Below are positions 1 through 7,902 of a DNA stretch of 64,000 nt, in pieces (the stretch's first letter is position 1; the number at the start of each line of letters is the position of its first letter). The stretch lies in the NCBI RefSeq assembly GCF_009739465.1, contig NZ_WHOM01000078.1, positions 228,133 through 292,132 of the forward strand. Direction: 5' to 3'. The notes below the pieces were generated by a model. The model was not told the DNA's origin. It saw only the letters and a list, made by a program, of their open reading frames with translations, and did no database searches. Origin of the DNA: Streptomyces apocyni (GTDB taxonomy: Bacteria > Actinomycetota > Actinomycetes > Streptomycetales > Streptomycetaceae). A program made the translations under genes and the position numbers.

Positions 1-44
1 CCGATCTGGCGGCCGCGCACCGCGTTCTGGCGCCCAAGGAGTGA
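1..44 (+). CDS. 3' end of an unidentified upstream gene (partial)
   Basis: An open frame runs in from the left edge and stops at TGA 42-44, giving the tail DLAAAHRVLAPKE. It ends 12 nt before the flavin-reductase ATG, so the two are probably cotranscribed. Too little is present to name a family. Confidence 0.5.
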   Translation, partial: DLAAAHRVLAPKE

Positions 45-56
45 GAGGAGGCACCG

Positions 57-638
57 ATGACGAACGCAAGCGGCCCCCCGCTCCAGGTCGCCGTGATCGT
101 CGGCTCCACCCGCGAGGGCAGGGTCGGTGACGCCATAGCGCACTGGTTCACCGAGCGCGCGGCCAAGCGCGGCGACCTGGACGTGGAGGTGATCGACCTC
201 ATCGACTACACCGACTTCCCGGCGCGCTACCCGCACCTGGCGACCACCGCGATGACCCGCTTCACCCACCGCGTCGACCGCGCGGAGGCCTTCGTCGTCG
301 TCACGCCCGAGTACAACCGCAGCTTCCCGGCCTCCCTCAAACAGGCCATCGACTACGCCTACGACGAGTGGCACGCCAAGCCCGTCGGCTTCGTCAGCTA
401 CGGCCACGGCAGCCGCGGACTGTACGCGGTCGAGGCACTGCGCTGCGTGTTCACCGAGCTGCACGCGATGAGTTTGCGTGACGTCGTCGGTCTCAACCTC
501 GCCGAGGAGTTCACAGCCGCGCCCGAAGCGGTCCCCGGCAGCGCGGCCGACCAGGCGGCCGACACCCTGCTCGATCAGCTCCTGTGGTGGGGCCTGGCCC
601 TCCGCGAGGCCCGCGCCACCCGCCCGTACACCTCCTGA
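57..638 (+). CDS. NADPH-dependent FMN reductase family flavoprotein
   Basis: A 193-residue cytoplasmic flavodoxin-fold protein. The N-terminal beta-strand and phosphate-binding loop read VAVIVGSTREGRVG (residues 11-24), and the family motif PEYN lies at 84-87 followed by SFPASLKQAIDY. Members bind FMN and reduce flavins, quinones or azo compounds with NAD(P)H; the substrate cannot be read from sequence. The ATG at 57 has a GAGAGGAGG ribosome site just upstream. The ABC exporter genes follow 37 nt later on the same strand, so cotranscription is possible, but no functional link is visible. Confidence 0.88.
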   Translation: MTNASGPPLQVAVIVGSTREGRVGDAIAHWFTERAAKRGDLDVEVIDLIDYTDFPARYPHLATTAMTRFTHRVDRAEAFVVVTPEYNRSFPASLKQAIDYAYDEWHAKPVGFVSYGHGSRGLYAVEALRCVFTELHAMSLRDVVGLNLAEEFTAAPEAVPGSAADQAADTLLDQLLWWGLALREARATRPYTS

Positions 639-675
639 CCACCCAAGCGAACACCCCGGAAGGGACCGGACCACG

Positions 676-1692
676 ATGAGTAAGCAGACGACCGGCCTGG
701 CGATCGAGACCGCAGGCCTGGTGAAGACCTTCGGCGCCACCCGCGCCGTGGACGGCGTGGACCTGTCCGTCCCCGCGGGCACGGTCTACGGCGTACTGGG
801 CCCGAACGGCGCGGGCAAGACGACCGCCGTGAAGATGCTGGCGACCCTGCTCCGCCCGGACGCGGGCGAGGCGCACATCTTCGGCCACGACGTCGTACGG
901 GAGGCGGACGCCGTACGCGGCATGGTCAGCCTCACCGGCCAGTACGCCTCGGTCGACGAGGACCTCACCGGCATCGAGAACCTGATCCTGCTGGGCCGAC
1001 TGACGGGCCACTCCAAGCAGGCGGCACGCATCCGGTCCGAGCAGCTGCTGGAGGCCTTCGGCCTCTCCGAGGCCGCAGGCCGCCAGGTGAAGAACTACTC
1101 CGGCGGTATGCGCCGCCGTATCGACATCGCCGCGTCCATCCTGAACACCCCGGACCTGCTCTTCCTGGACGAGCCGACGACCGGCCTCGACCCGCGCAGC
1201 CGTAACCAGGTCTGGGACATCGTGCGGGCCGTGGTCGCCCAGGGCACCACCGTGCTGCTCACCACCCAGTATCTGGACGAGGCCGACCAGCTGGCCGCCC
1301 GGATCGCCGTCATCGACAAGGGCCGGGTCATCGCCGAGGGCACCAAGGGCGAGCTGAAGGCCTCCGTCGGCGCCGGGTCCGTACATCTGCGGCTGCGCGA
1401 CGCCCATCAGCGGGCCGAGGCGGAGAAGTTGCTGAGCGCGGTGATGGGCGCGCAGGTCCAGCTGGAGCCCGACCCGGTGGCACTCACCGCACGGGTGGGC
1501 ACCGGCGACAACGGCCAGGGCGCTGCCGAGCAGGCCGCCCGCGCGCTGTCGGAGCTCGCCCGCGCCGGCATTACCGTCGACAACTTCTCGCTGGGCCAGC
1601 CCAGCCTGGACGAGGTCTTCCTGGCCCTGACCGACCGCACCACCGACACCGCCAACACCACTGACACCACTGACCAGGGGGCAGCAGCATGA
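676..1692 (+). CDS. ABC transporter ATP-binding protein, daunorubicin-resistance (DrrA) type
   Basis: A 338-residue ATPase subunit. Walker A GPNGAGKTT is at residues 42-50, the signature NYSGGMRRR near 140 and Walker B LLFLDEPTTGLD near 165. The C-terminal region after about residue 225, ending with SLGQPSLDEVFLALT, is typical of the DrrA family that powers ABC-2 permeases. The frame is open 66 codons further upstream but overlaps the previous gene; ATG 676 follows GGAAGGGACC and gives the normal family N-terminus. The stop overlaps the permease start (ATGA), indicating translational coupling. Homologues export antibiotics or lipids; here the substrate is unknown and no biosynthetic genes adjoin. 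Confidence 0.93.
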   Translation: MSKQTTGLAIETAGLVKTFGATRAVDGVDLSVPAGTVYGVLGPNGAGKTTAVKMLATLLRPDAGEAHIFGHDVVREADAVRGMVSLTGQYASVDEDLTGIENLILLGRLTGHSKQAARIRSEQLLEAFGLSEAAGRQVKNYSGGMRRRIDIAASILNTPDLLFLDEPTTGLDPRSRNQVWDIVRAVVAQGTTVLLTTQYLDEADQLAARIAVIDKGRVIAEGTKGELKASVGAGSVHLRLRDAHQRAEAEKLLSAVMGAQVQLEPDPVALTARVGTGDNGQGAAEQAARALSELARAGITVDNFSLGQPSLDEVFLALTDRTTDTANTTDTTDQGAAA

Positions 1693-2552
1693 GCACCGCG
1701 ACAACCACCACCGGCGCTACCACCACGGAGTCCGAAGAACTGGCCCCGGTCAAGGGCGAGTCGCTGGCCGCGTTGCTGATCGCCAAGGACCGGCCGCCGC
1801 GTCCGAGTGCGTGGTCCGCCTCCGTGACCTTCGGCTGGCGGACCATACTCAAGATCAAGCACGTCCCTGAGCAGCTCTTCGACGTGACGATGTTCCCGAT
1901 CATGATGGTCGTGATGTACACGTACCTCTTCGGAGGCGCGATCGAGGGCTCACCTCGGGAGTACATCCAGTACCTGCTGCCCGGCATCCTCGTCATGAGC
2001 GTCACGATGATCACGATGTACACGGGCGTCGCCGTCAACACGGACATCGAGAAGGGCGTCTTCGACCGCTTCCGTACCCTGCCGATCTGGCGCCCGGCGC
2101 CGATGGTCGGCTATCTCCTCGGCGACGTCATGCGCTACACGGTCGCCTCGGCCGTGATGCTGACCGTCGGGATCATCATCGGCTACCGCCCGGACAGCGC
2201 CCTGGGCGTACTCGCCGGAGTCGCCCTGCTGCTGGTCTTCGCCTTCGCCTTCTCCTGGGTGTGGACGATGTTCGGCCTGCTGCTGCGCAGCGAGAAGTCG
2301 GTGATGGGCGTCAGCATGATGGTGCTCTTCCCCCTGACGTTCCTGAGCGACATCTTCGTCAAGCCGGAGACGATGCCGGGCTGGCTGCAGGCCTTCGTGA
2401 ACAACAGCCCGGTCACCCACGTCTCCAGGGCGGTGCGCGAGCTGATGCAGGGCGGCTGGCCGACGGCGGACATAGCGTGGGCGCTGGGGTGGGCGGGCCT
2501 GCTCGTCCTGATCTTCGGCCCGATCACCATGCGGCTCTACAACCGCAAGTAG
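1689..2552 (+). CDS. ABC-2 type permease, DrrB-like
   Basis: A 287-residue membrane protein with about six hydrophobic helices, including one at LFDVTMFPIMMVVMYTYLF and the C-terminal GWAGLLVLIFGPITMRLY. It partners the ATPase encoded by the overlapping upstream gene (4-nt overlap) to form a two-component exporter. The cytoplasmic N-terminus of about 45 residues carries a Ser/Thr-rich low-complexity start. FRTLPIWRPAPMVGYLLGD matches the conserved loop of the family. Cargo cannot be inferred. Confidence 0.92.
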   Translation: MSTATTTTGATTTESEELAPVKGESLAALLIAKDRPPRPSAWSASVTFGWRTILKIKHVPEQLFDVTMFPIMMVVMYTYLFGGAIEGSPREYIQYLLPGILVMSVTMITMYTGVAVNTDIEKGVFDRFRTLPIWRPAPMVGYLLGDVMRYTVASAVMLTVGIIIGYRPDSALGVLAGVALLLVFAFAFSWVWTMFGLLLRSEKSVMGVSMMVLFPLTFLSDIFVKPETMPGWLQAFVNNSPVTHVSRAVRELMQGGWPTADIAWALGWAGLLVLIFGPITMRLYNRK

Positions 2553-2595
2553 CCCGTCCGGGGCACCAGCGCTGGCGGGGGGCCGCCCGGGGGCC

Positions 2596-3543
2596 TTGGC
2601 TGAGAGCGTGCGAGGTGTCAGGGGAGTGGCGGCGGCGGTGCTTCTGCTGCTGGCCTGTGTCCTGACACCACTCGGCGCGCTGTCCAGCTGGGCGAAGTAC
2701 GAGATCGGCGACACCGACGCCTACGTCGCCACCACGGCGCCCCTCGCCTCGGACCCGGCGGTACGGGACGCCGTGACCGAGGCCGTCAGCGCCGAGATCC
2801 TGAAGGTGATCGACCTGGGCCCGCTACAGCCCGCCGTCGAGACGTTCGTCCCCAGCGCCGTGGCGTCCTTCACCGAGACCCGGGCCTACCGGTCCGCCTG
2901 GACCACGGCGGTCCTCGCCACCCACGAGGCCCTCCAGAACTCCCTGGACAACGGCGGCGACGGCGCCATCACCATCGACCTCGCGCCGATCACCGAGCGG
3001 GTCCGCCAGGTACTCGTCGACGACGGCGTACCGTTCGCTCACCGCATCCCGGTCCAGCACACCGAGGTCACCCTGATGGAGACCACGGACCTCGGCGCCC
3101 CTCGCAAGGCGCTCCACACTCTCCAGGTCGCGGGCCTCTGGCTGCCGATCGCCGCCGTGCTCTGCGCGACGGTCGGCGTCCTGCTGGCCCGGCACCGCCG
3201 CCGCGCCGTCACCGTCACCGCGCTCGGCACGGCCCTGGCGGCGGGCCTGCTCGCCGCGGGCATAGCCCTCGCCCGCCGCGTCGCCCTCGCCGACCTGCCG
3301 CCCGAGGTCCCCCGGGACGCGGCGGCCACGGTGTACGACGCGCTCACGGCGTCGCTGCGAACGGCGGCTTGGGCGATCTTCGCGACGGGTCTCGCCGTGG
3401 CCCTCGTGGTGGCCCTCACCGCCTGGCTCACTGGCCGCCGCCTCGGTCACCGTCTCGGTCGCCGCCTCGATCACCGCCCTCGCCGCGGAACTCCGACTCA
3501 GGAGAGTGTCAGTGCGGGACGTTCGCCTCCTGGGTATGGCTGA
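2596..3543 (+). CDS. Four-helix membrane protein of unknown function
   Basis: About 315 residues with one helix at the N-terminus (VAAAVLLLLACVLTPLGALS), an extracytoplasmic domain of about 150 residues containing DTDAYVATTAPLASDPAVR, then three further helices (around 190-280) and a basic Arg/His-rich tail. This architecture and the DTDAYVAT motif recur in uncharacterised actinobacterial membrane proteins. The start is uncertain: TTG 2596 follows a G-rich stretch, and GTG 2608 is an alternative. The 3' end overlaps the next gene by about 32 nt, so the two may be coupled. Confidence 0.72.
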   Translation: MAESVRGVRGVAAAVLLLLACVLTPLGALSSWAKYEIGDTDAYVATTAPLASDPAVRDAVTEAVSAEILKVIDLGPLQPAVETFVPSAVASFTETRAYRSAWTTAVLATHEALQNSLDNGGDGAITIDLAPITERVRQVLVDDGVPFAHRIPVQHTEVTLMETTDLGAPRKALHTLQVAGLWLPIAAVLCATVGVLLARHRRRAVTVTALGTALAAGLLAAGIALARRVALADLPPEVPRDAAATVYDALTASLRTAAWAIFATGLAVALVVALTAWLTGRRLGHRLGRRLDHRPRRGTPTQESVSAGRSPPGYG

Positions 3544-4315
3544 GGCACGGGTTAACGGGATCACGATCAGTTACGGCGACCAGGGCACGGGGAGTGCGCT
3601 GGTTCTGGTGCACGGGCATCCCTTTGACCGGAGCATGTGGGAGCCGCAAGTCGCGGAGTTCGCCGCCGACTTCCGGGTCATCACGCCCGATCTGCGGGGA
3701 TACGGCGGCTCCGATGTGGTGCCCGGCAGCACCGACCTCTCGGTCTTCGCCGAGGACATCGCGGCGCTCCTGGACCACTTGGGGATCGAGACCTTCGCGC
3801 TCGGCGGGCTCTCCATGGGCGGGCAGATCGTCATGGAGTGCTATCGGCTGTTCGGGGAGCGGATACGTGGGCTGGTGCTGGCTGACACCTTTCCCGCCGC
3901 CGAGACCGACGCGGGCAAGCGGGGGCGGCGGGAGCTGGCCGAGAGGCTGGTACGGGAGGGGATGAAGCCGTACGCCGACGAGGTGCTGTACAAGATGGTG
4001 GCCCCGTACGCCGACGCCGAGGTCGCCGCCCATGTGCGGCACATGATGACCTCCACCTCACCCGAGGGGGCCGCGGCGGCACTGCGAGGGCGCGCGGAGC
4101 GGCCCGACTACCGGGAGATGCTGACCCAGGTCTCGGTTCCGGCGCTGGTCGTGGTCGGCCGGGACGACGCGTACACGCCGGTCGCCGATGCCGAGGCGAT
4201 GCATGCCGCGCTGCCCGACTCCACGCTGTGTGTGATCGAGCGGGCGGCCCATATGCCGGGGCTGGAACGGCCGGTGGAGTTCAACGCCGCGCTCCGGGCC
4301 TTCCTGGCGTCGTGA
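3512..4315 (+). CDS. alpha/beta hydrolase
   Basis: A 267-residue cytoplasmic alpha/beta-hydrolase. The oxyanion-hole segment is VLVHGHPFDRSMW, the nucleophile elbow is GLSMGG (Ser nucleophile), the acid is the Asp in VVGRDDAYTP and the base the His in ERAAHMPGLERP; a complete triad is present. GTG 3512 is preferred because AGGAG at 3500-3504 sits 7 nt upstream; ATG 3536 is an alternative. It overlaps the 3' end of the preceding membrane-protein gene. The fold fits esterases, haloperoxidase-like enzymes and lactonases; the substrate is unknown. Confidence 0.88.
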   Translation: MRDVRLLGMAEARVNGITISYGDQGTGSALVLVHGHPFDRSMWEPQVAEFAADFRVITPDLRGYGGSDVVPGSTDLSVFAEDIAALLDHLGIETFALGGLSMGGQIVMECYRLFGERIRGLVLADTFPAAETDAGKRGRRELAERLVREGMKPYADEVLYKMVAPYADAEVAAHVRHMMTSTSPEGAAAALRGRAERPDYREMLTQVSVPALVVVGRDDAYTPVADAEAMHAALPDSTLCVIERAAHMPGLERPVEFNAALRAFLAS

Positions 4316-4393
4316 TGGCCGTGACGCCGTGTTGGCTGTCCCGTCTCCGATGATCTGGTCCCACGTTCGAACGTCTCCCGCATCGCGCGGCGG

Positions 4394-5059
4394 TCACCCC
4401 TGGAGGTATCTCACCAGCAGGTCCGCCAACTCCTTCGGCCTGCTGAGCGCGACACAGTGACTGCCGCCGATCTCGTCGGGCACGATACCGAGGCGCGCTC
4501 GCGCAAGGCCGCGGAAGAACTCGGGCGGGAAGAAGCGGTCGTCCTCGCACACGATGAACTTCGTGGGCACGTCCGGCCAAACCGTCAGCGGCCAGGGCTC
4601 GCTGCCGGCCCGGGAGGATTCCTCCCGCTCCCTGCGCATCGCTTCCTCGGCCAAGTCGCGTGGAACATCATGGTAGAAGCTCTCGAAGGGGTCCTCAACG
4701 GCGGACAGGCCAGCGGCGTCCCTGGCCCGGTTGCAGCCGGTCGTCTCCCACCAGTCGTCCGGCCGCTCGCCCGGGGCCGGGATCATCCCGGCCAGCAGAA
4801 CGAGCACACTGGCCGGGAGCCGATCGGCCACCAGCGGTGCGGTAAAGGCACCATAGGAGTGACCGACGACCACGAGATGCCGCCGATCGCCGATGGCCTC
4901 GACGACGGCATCGGCGTAATCGCCGAGCCCCGCGGAAGGCTGGTCCGACGGCAAGTCCGGGGCGACGGTCTCGTGCCCCCTCGAGCGCAACTCGGCTGCC
5001 AGAAGATGCCAGGCCCAGCCGCTGTCGCCGCCGCCGTGGATCAGTACGAAGGTTGCCAT
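4394..5059 (-). CDS. alpha/beta hydrolase, plant methylesterase-like
   Basis: A 221-residue protein starting MATFVLIHGGGDSGWAWHLL, with nucleophile elbow GHSYGA, a late acid in FIVCEDDRFFPPEF and catalytic His in IGGSHCVALSRP. The N-terminus and the short cap resemble the small esterase group that includes hydroxynitrile lyases and methyl-salicylate esterases. It is convergent with the preceding hydrolase gene across a 78-bp spacer that holds the perfect palindrome ACGTTCGAACGT (4363-4374). An in-frame ATG 33 nt upstream would add MRASPPRYTWG, which lacks a better ribosome site. Confidence 0.85.
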   Translation of the reverse strand: MATFVLIHGGGDSGWAWHLLAAELRSRGHETVAPDLPSDQPSAGLGDYADAVVEAIGDRRHLVVVGHSYGAFTAPLVADRLPASVLVLLAGMIPAPGERPDDWWETTGCNRARDAAGLSAVEDPFESFYHDVPRDLAEEAMRREREESSRAGSEPWPLTVWPDVPTKFIVCEDDRFFPPEFFRGLARARLGIVPDEIGGSHCVALSRPKELADLLVRYLQG

Positions 5060-5288
5060 TCCCCATGTATATCTGGGAGGTGATGCCCTCACGCGAGGTT
5101 TCTGCCAGGTTCGAAGCAGCGGAGCAGGACGGGGACGGAATCAACTTCGCGCCGAACGGCCGACTGATCATGAGCTGCCGGATAGAGGCTCCGCTCCCAG
5201 AGTCGGTGAAGCCGAGTGACCAGTCTCAGCCCACCTGTTGCGTCTACGGAAGCGGCCGGTGGCGGACACCCCTCGTAGCCTGGCAGCC

Positions 5289-5822
5289 ATGCACGATGAC
5301 CAGCGCATACTTGAACTTCTTCACACCCTGGACCGCCTGCCCGGACCAGATCATCTTGAGTTCCCCGAGGGGTTCGACTACACGCTTGCCAAGTCGCGTG
5401 CCACGCAGCTGGAGGGCCGGCTGAGCGAGGATTTCGGGCAGCCGTGCTTCTTGAACGACGGGGTGCAGGACGCCAGCTACTACTTCAGTGTGGGTATCCC
5501 GCAGACGGCAACAGAAGCGTGTGTGGCGGTTGGGGTGCGGCTGAGCAACTACGGGAACCTTGCCGTGATCACCACGCCGATGCCGGACAGCTATGGGGAC
5601 TTGGATCAAGCGGTGGCGGACGGCGCACTCTCCGAGGGAGACCGCCTGCGGATCGAGGCCACGCTGTCCGACCTGGGCTACGAACTTGTCCCCTTGCGAC
5701 TGCTCCACCGCGTTTACGACGGGGTGACCTGGCTCGCGAACGATGTTCCTGGTGCGGTAGTGGCGAGCTACGGTCACCCGGGGCAGGCAACTTGGTGGAC
5801 CAGGTTCTTTGAGTACCTGTGA
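5289..5822 (+). CDS. Hypothetical protein (177 aa)
   Basis: The family is not recognised. The protein is soluble and acidic, with no signal peptide or membrane segment; it begins MHDDQRILELLHTLDRL and ends in an aromatic tail WWTRFFEYL. The composition is ordinary for a folded globular protein, and the frame shows the GC3 bias of real genes. ATG 5289 is chosen as the start; the upstream frame is open for 17 more codons but has no better ribosome site. It stands alone between two divergent stretches with no conserved neighbour. Confidence 0.65.
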   Translation: MHDDQRILELLHTLDRLPGPDHLEFPEGFDYTLAKSRATQLEGRLSEDFGQPCFLNDGVQDASYYFSVGIPQTATEACVAVGVRLSNYGNLAVITTPMPDSYGDLDQAVADGALSEGDRLRIEATLSDLGYELVPLRLLHRVYDGVTWLANDVPGAVVASYGHPGQATWWTRFFEYL

Positions 5823-6008
5823 TCAGGGCGCCATTGCCACTGGTCACCGCAGATCGCAGCTCCAGCCTCGGACCAGATCATCAGAGACGGGACACTGGCG
5901 TGATGCCGTGACGTAGTGACGTCATGATCGGATGCTCGGCTCGTATACCGTTCGGTCGAGCAAGGCATCAGGGCATCAGACATACGGCGACTCAGGGTGG
6001 GCTTAGCG

Positions 6009-6680
6009 ATGCGAGCAGTGCGGAGGCGGAGACGGAGCAGGGTCTCGGCGGGCGTGGTCGCGCTGGCGGTGGCGGGGCTGCTGGCCGGCTGTTCCTCGGA
6101 TTCGGGTGACTCCGGGTCGGGTGCGAAGGCGTCACCAGGGAGCTCCGTGAGCACGGACGGTACGGGGGACTCCGCCCCGGCCACCGTCGTCAAGGGCGGC
6201 ACGGTCGGCGCCGCGGACTCCGCCTGCCCGCTGCCGGTCACCTTCGACTTCGCGGAGAAGTGGAAGCCGAAGGCCGTCGACCTCGACGGGAGTGCGCCCG
6301 ACGCGCTGGGTAAGCAGGGGACCGTAAAGCTGGCCTGTGAGATCGACGCGAAGCCCGCGGGGAACATCGGCTTCCTCAGGGTCTGGACGTCGGACGCCAC
6401 TGACGACACCCCGCGCGAGGTGCTGGACGCGTTCGTGGCGGACAAGAGCAGCACCAAGCAGGTCAAGTACCGCGACACCAAGGCGGGCGAGATCCCGGCG
6501 GTCGAGGTCACGTACCTCTACACCAGCAAGGCCCTGGACGAGACGAAGAAGGAACGCGCCCTCGCCGTCTCCACACCGTCCGGCCCGGTCGTCCTCGACC
6601 TCGGCGGTCTGGACACCCAGGAACACGACGAGATGCTCCCGGCGTACCGGCTGGCCAAGGAGACCATGCGCCTCAGCTGA
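6009..6680 (+). CDS. Secreted lipoprotein of unknown function
   Basis: A 223-residue protein with a basic N-terminus (MRAVRRRRRSR), a hydrophobic segment and lipobox LLAGC, so it should be lipidated at the Cys and anchored outside the membrane. A Gly/Ser/Asp linker of about 35 residues follows, then a compact domain beginning CPLPVTFDFAEKWKPK that resembles the small sulphur-poor lipoproteins common in Streptomyces. ATG 6009 is favoured over GTG 5997 because GGGTGGG lies 7 nt upstream. Function unknown. Confidence 0.8.
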   Translation: MRAVRRRRRSRVSAGVVALAVAGLLAGCSSDSGDSGSGAKASPGSSVSTDGTGDSAPATVVKGGTVGAADSACPLPVTFDFAEKWKPKAVDLDGSAPDALGKQGTVKLACEIDAKPAGNIGFLRVWTSDATDDTPREVLDAFVADKSSTKQVKYRDTKAGEIPAVEVTYLYTSKALDETKKERALAVSTPSGPVVLDLGGLDTQEHDEMLPAYRLAKETMRLS

Positions 6681-6711
6681 CCCTCCCGCCCCGCCGTGCG
6701 CACGGAGGCCC

Positions 6712-6762
6712 GTGCCCACCGACACCGTGGGCACCGACACCGTGCCCACAGGCACTGGGCAC
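6712..6762. terminator. Two tandem hairpins after the lipoprotein gene
   Basis: GTGCCCA (6712-6718) pairs with TGGGCAC (6728-6734), and the same arms recur at 6742-6748 and 6756-6762. They lie between the lipoprotein stop and the next start and may act as a GC-rich terminator or attenuator. Confidence 0.45.
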
Positions 6763-6799
6763 CCGTGACCGGCCGCGACCGACCAACGAAGGGGGCGCC

Positions 6800-7813
6800 T
6801 TGGAGGCCACCACCATCGAGCGGCCCGACCGCGCGGTCGCCCAGCCCGCCAAGCGCCCAGCCGCCCCGTCCAGGCTCTGGCGGCGCGGCGCGGCCTGGCT
6901 CGCCGCGATCGCCCTGGCAGGCGTCAGCGTCGTACTCGGCTGCCGCGCGCTGGACATGGACGGCGTCACGCCCGTGCCGCAGCTCCTGGCCTTCCTGCCC
7001 TGGCTGCTGGTCCCCGCGGGCACCGGCCTGCTGCTCGCCGCGCTGGCCCGCTGGCGGATCGGGCTGGCCTGGGGCGCGGTGGCGGTGGCGGTCACCGCCT
7101 GGTTCACCCAGCCGTACGGCGGCGCCGCCGCGCCGTCCGGTCCCCCCGTCGCCCACCTCCGCGTGCTGACCTCCAACGTCGAATTCGGCCAGGCCACCGA
7201 GGAGTTGCTGGCGGCCATCAGCCGCGAGCGGCCCGACCTCGTCTTCGTCCAGGAGTGCGACCTGAGCTGCGGCCAGGCGCTCAGGGACCGTACCGACTAC
7301 CCCCATCACCGCATCGCCGCGGCCACCGGCGCCGAGGGTTCGGCCATCCTCAGCCGCTATCCGTTGAAGGACGCCGAAGGCGTCCCCGGCACCCTGTCGA
7401 TGCCGGGCGCCGTGGCCGAGGTCGAGGGCCACCGGGTGCGGCTGCTGTCCGCGCACCCGATGCCGCCGATGCCCGGTGAGCTGGGCGTCTGGCGCTCCGA
7501 GCTGGGGGCGCTGCGGGACTACGCGGCGCGCGACGGCCGTACGCCGACCATCGTCGCGGGTGACTTCAACGCCACCCAGGACCACGCCGCGTTCCGCCGC
7601 ATCCTGGACACGGGTCTGCGCGACAGCACCCGGCTGGCGGGCGGGTCCCGTACCCCGAGCTGGCCGTCGGACACCGCGCCGCCGCTCGGGGCGCAGATCG
7701 ACCATGTGCTGGTGAGCGCGGACTTCTCGGCGCGCTCCACCCGCTTCATCGACCTGGCCAACACCGACCACCGGTCGCTGCTGGCCGACCTCACGCTGCA
7801 CGCGAAGAACTGA
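6800..7813 (+). CDS. Membrane-anchored endonuclease/exonuclease/phosphatase family protein
   Basis: A 337-residue protein. Three hydrophobic helices fall within residues 30-110, followed by an EEP catalytic domain: VLTSNVEFG, the Glu of LVFVQECD (metal ligand), GDFNATQD, QIDHVLVS and the terminal NTDHRSLLADL. All canonical catalytic residues are present, so an active Mg-dependent phosphodiesterase facing outward is likely. The TTG start at 6800 has GAAGGGGGCG upstream. This membrane-tethered architecture is common in actinobacteria; the substrate (nucleic acid, lipid or inositol phosphate) is unknown. Confidence 0.87.
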   Translation: MEATTIERPDRAVAQPAKRPAAPSRLWRRGAAWLAAIALAGVSVVLGCRALDMDGVTPVPQLLAFLPWLLVPAGTGLLLAALARWRIGLAWGAVAVAVTAWFTQPYGGAAAPSGPPVAHLRVLTSNVEFGQATEELLAAISRERPDLVFVQECDLSCGQALRDRTDYPHHRIAAATGAEGSAILSRYPLKDAEGVPGTLSMPGAVAEVEGHRVRLLSAHPMPPMPGELGVWRSELGALRDYAARDGRTPTIVAGDFNATQDHAAFRRILDTGLRDSTRLAGGSRTPSWPSDTAPPLGAQIDHVLVSADFSARSTRFIDLANTDHRSLLADLTLHAKN

Positions 7814-7823
7814 CAGCGCGACA

Positions 7824-7872
7824 AGGCGGTGAGGTGGTAAGGCGGTAAGGCGGTAGGAGGCAGGCGGTAAGG
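7824..7872. repeat. Short GGCGGTAA-type tandem repeat
   Basis: Between the EEP gene and the FUSC gene, the octamer AAGGCGGT and near copies occur about five times in 50 bp. It is probably a slippage-prone microsatellite; no function is visible. Confidence 0.55.
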
Positions 7873-7902
7873 CAAAGCGCGCAACCTGCCCATAATGGGC
7901 GC

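Noticed and set aside
478..675. N-terminal extension of the DrrA-type ATPase
   Set aside because: It overlaps the flavin-reductase gene, is Arg/Pro/Ser-rich like an off-frame shadow, and ATG 676 has a ribosome site and family-typical start.
676..2552. Antibiotic biosynthetic cluster around the DrrAB-type exporter
   Set aside because: No synthase or tailoring genes are adjacent; exporters of this class are common outside clusters.
4363..4374. Palindrome ACGTTCGAACGT as a terminator
   Set aside because: It has no loop and no T tract; too short to act as an intrinsic terminator. At most a protein-binding site.
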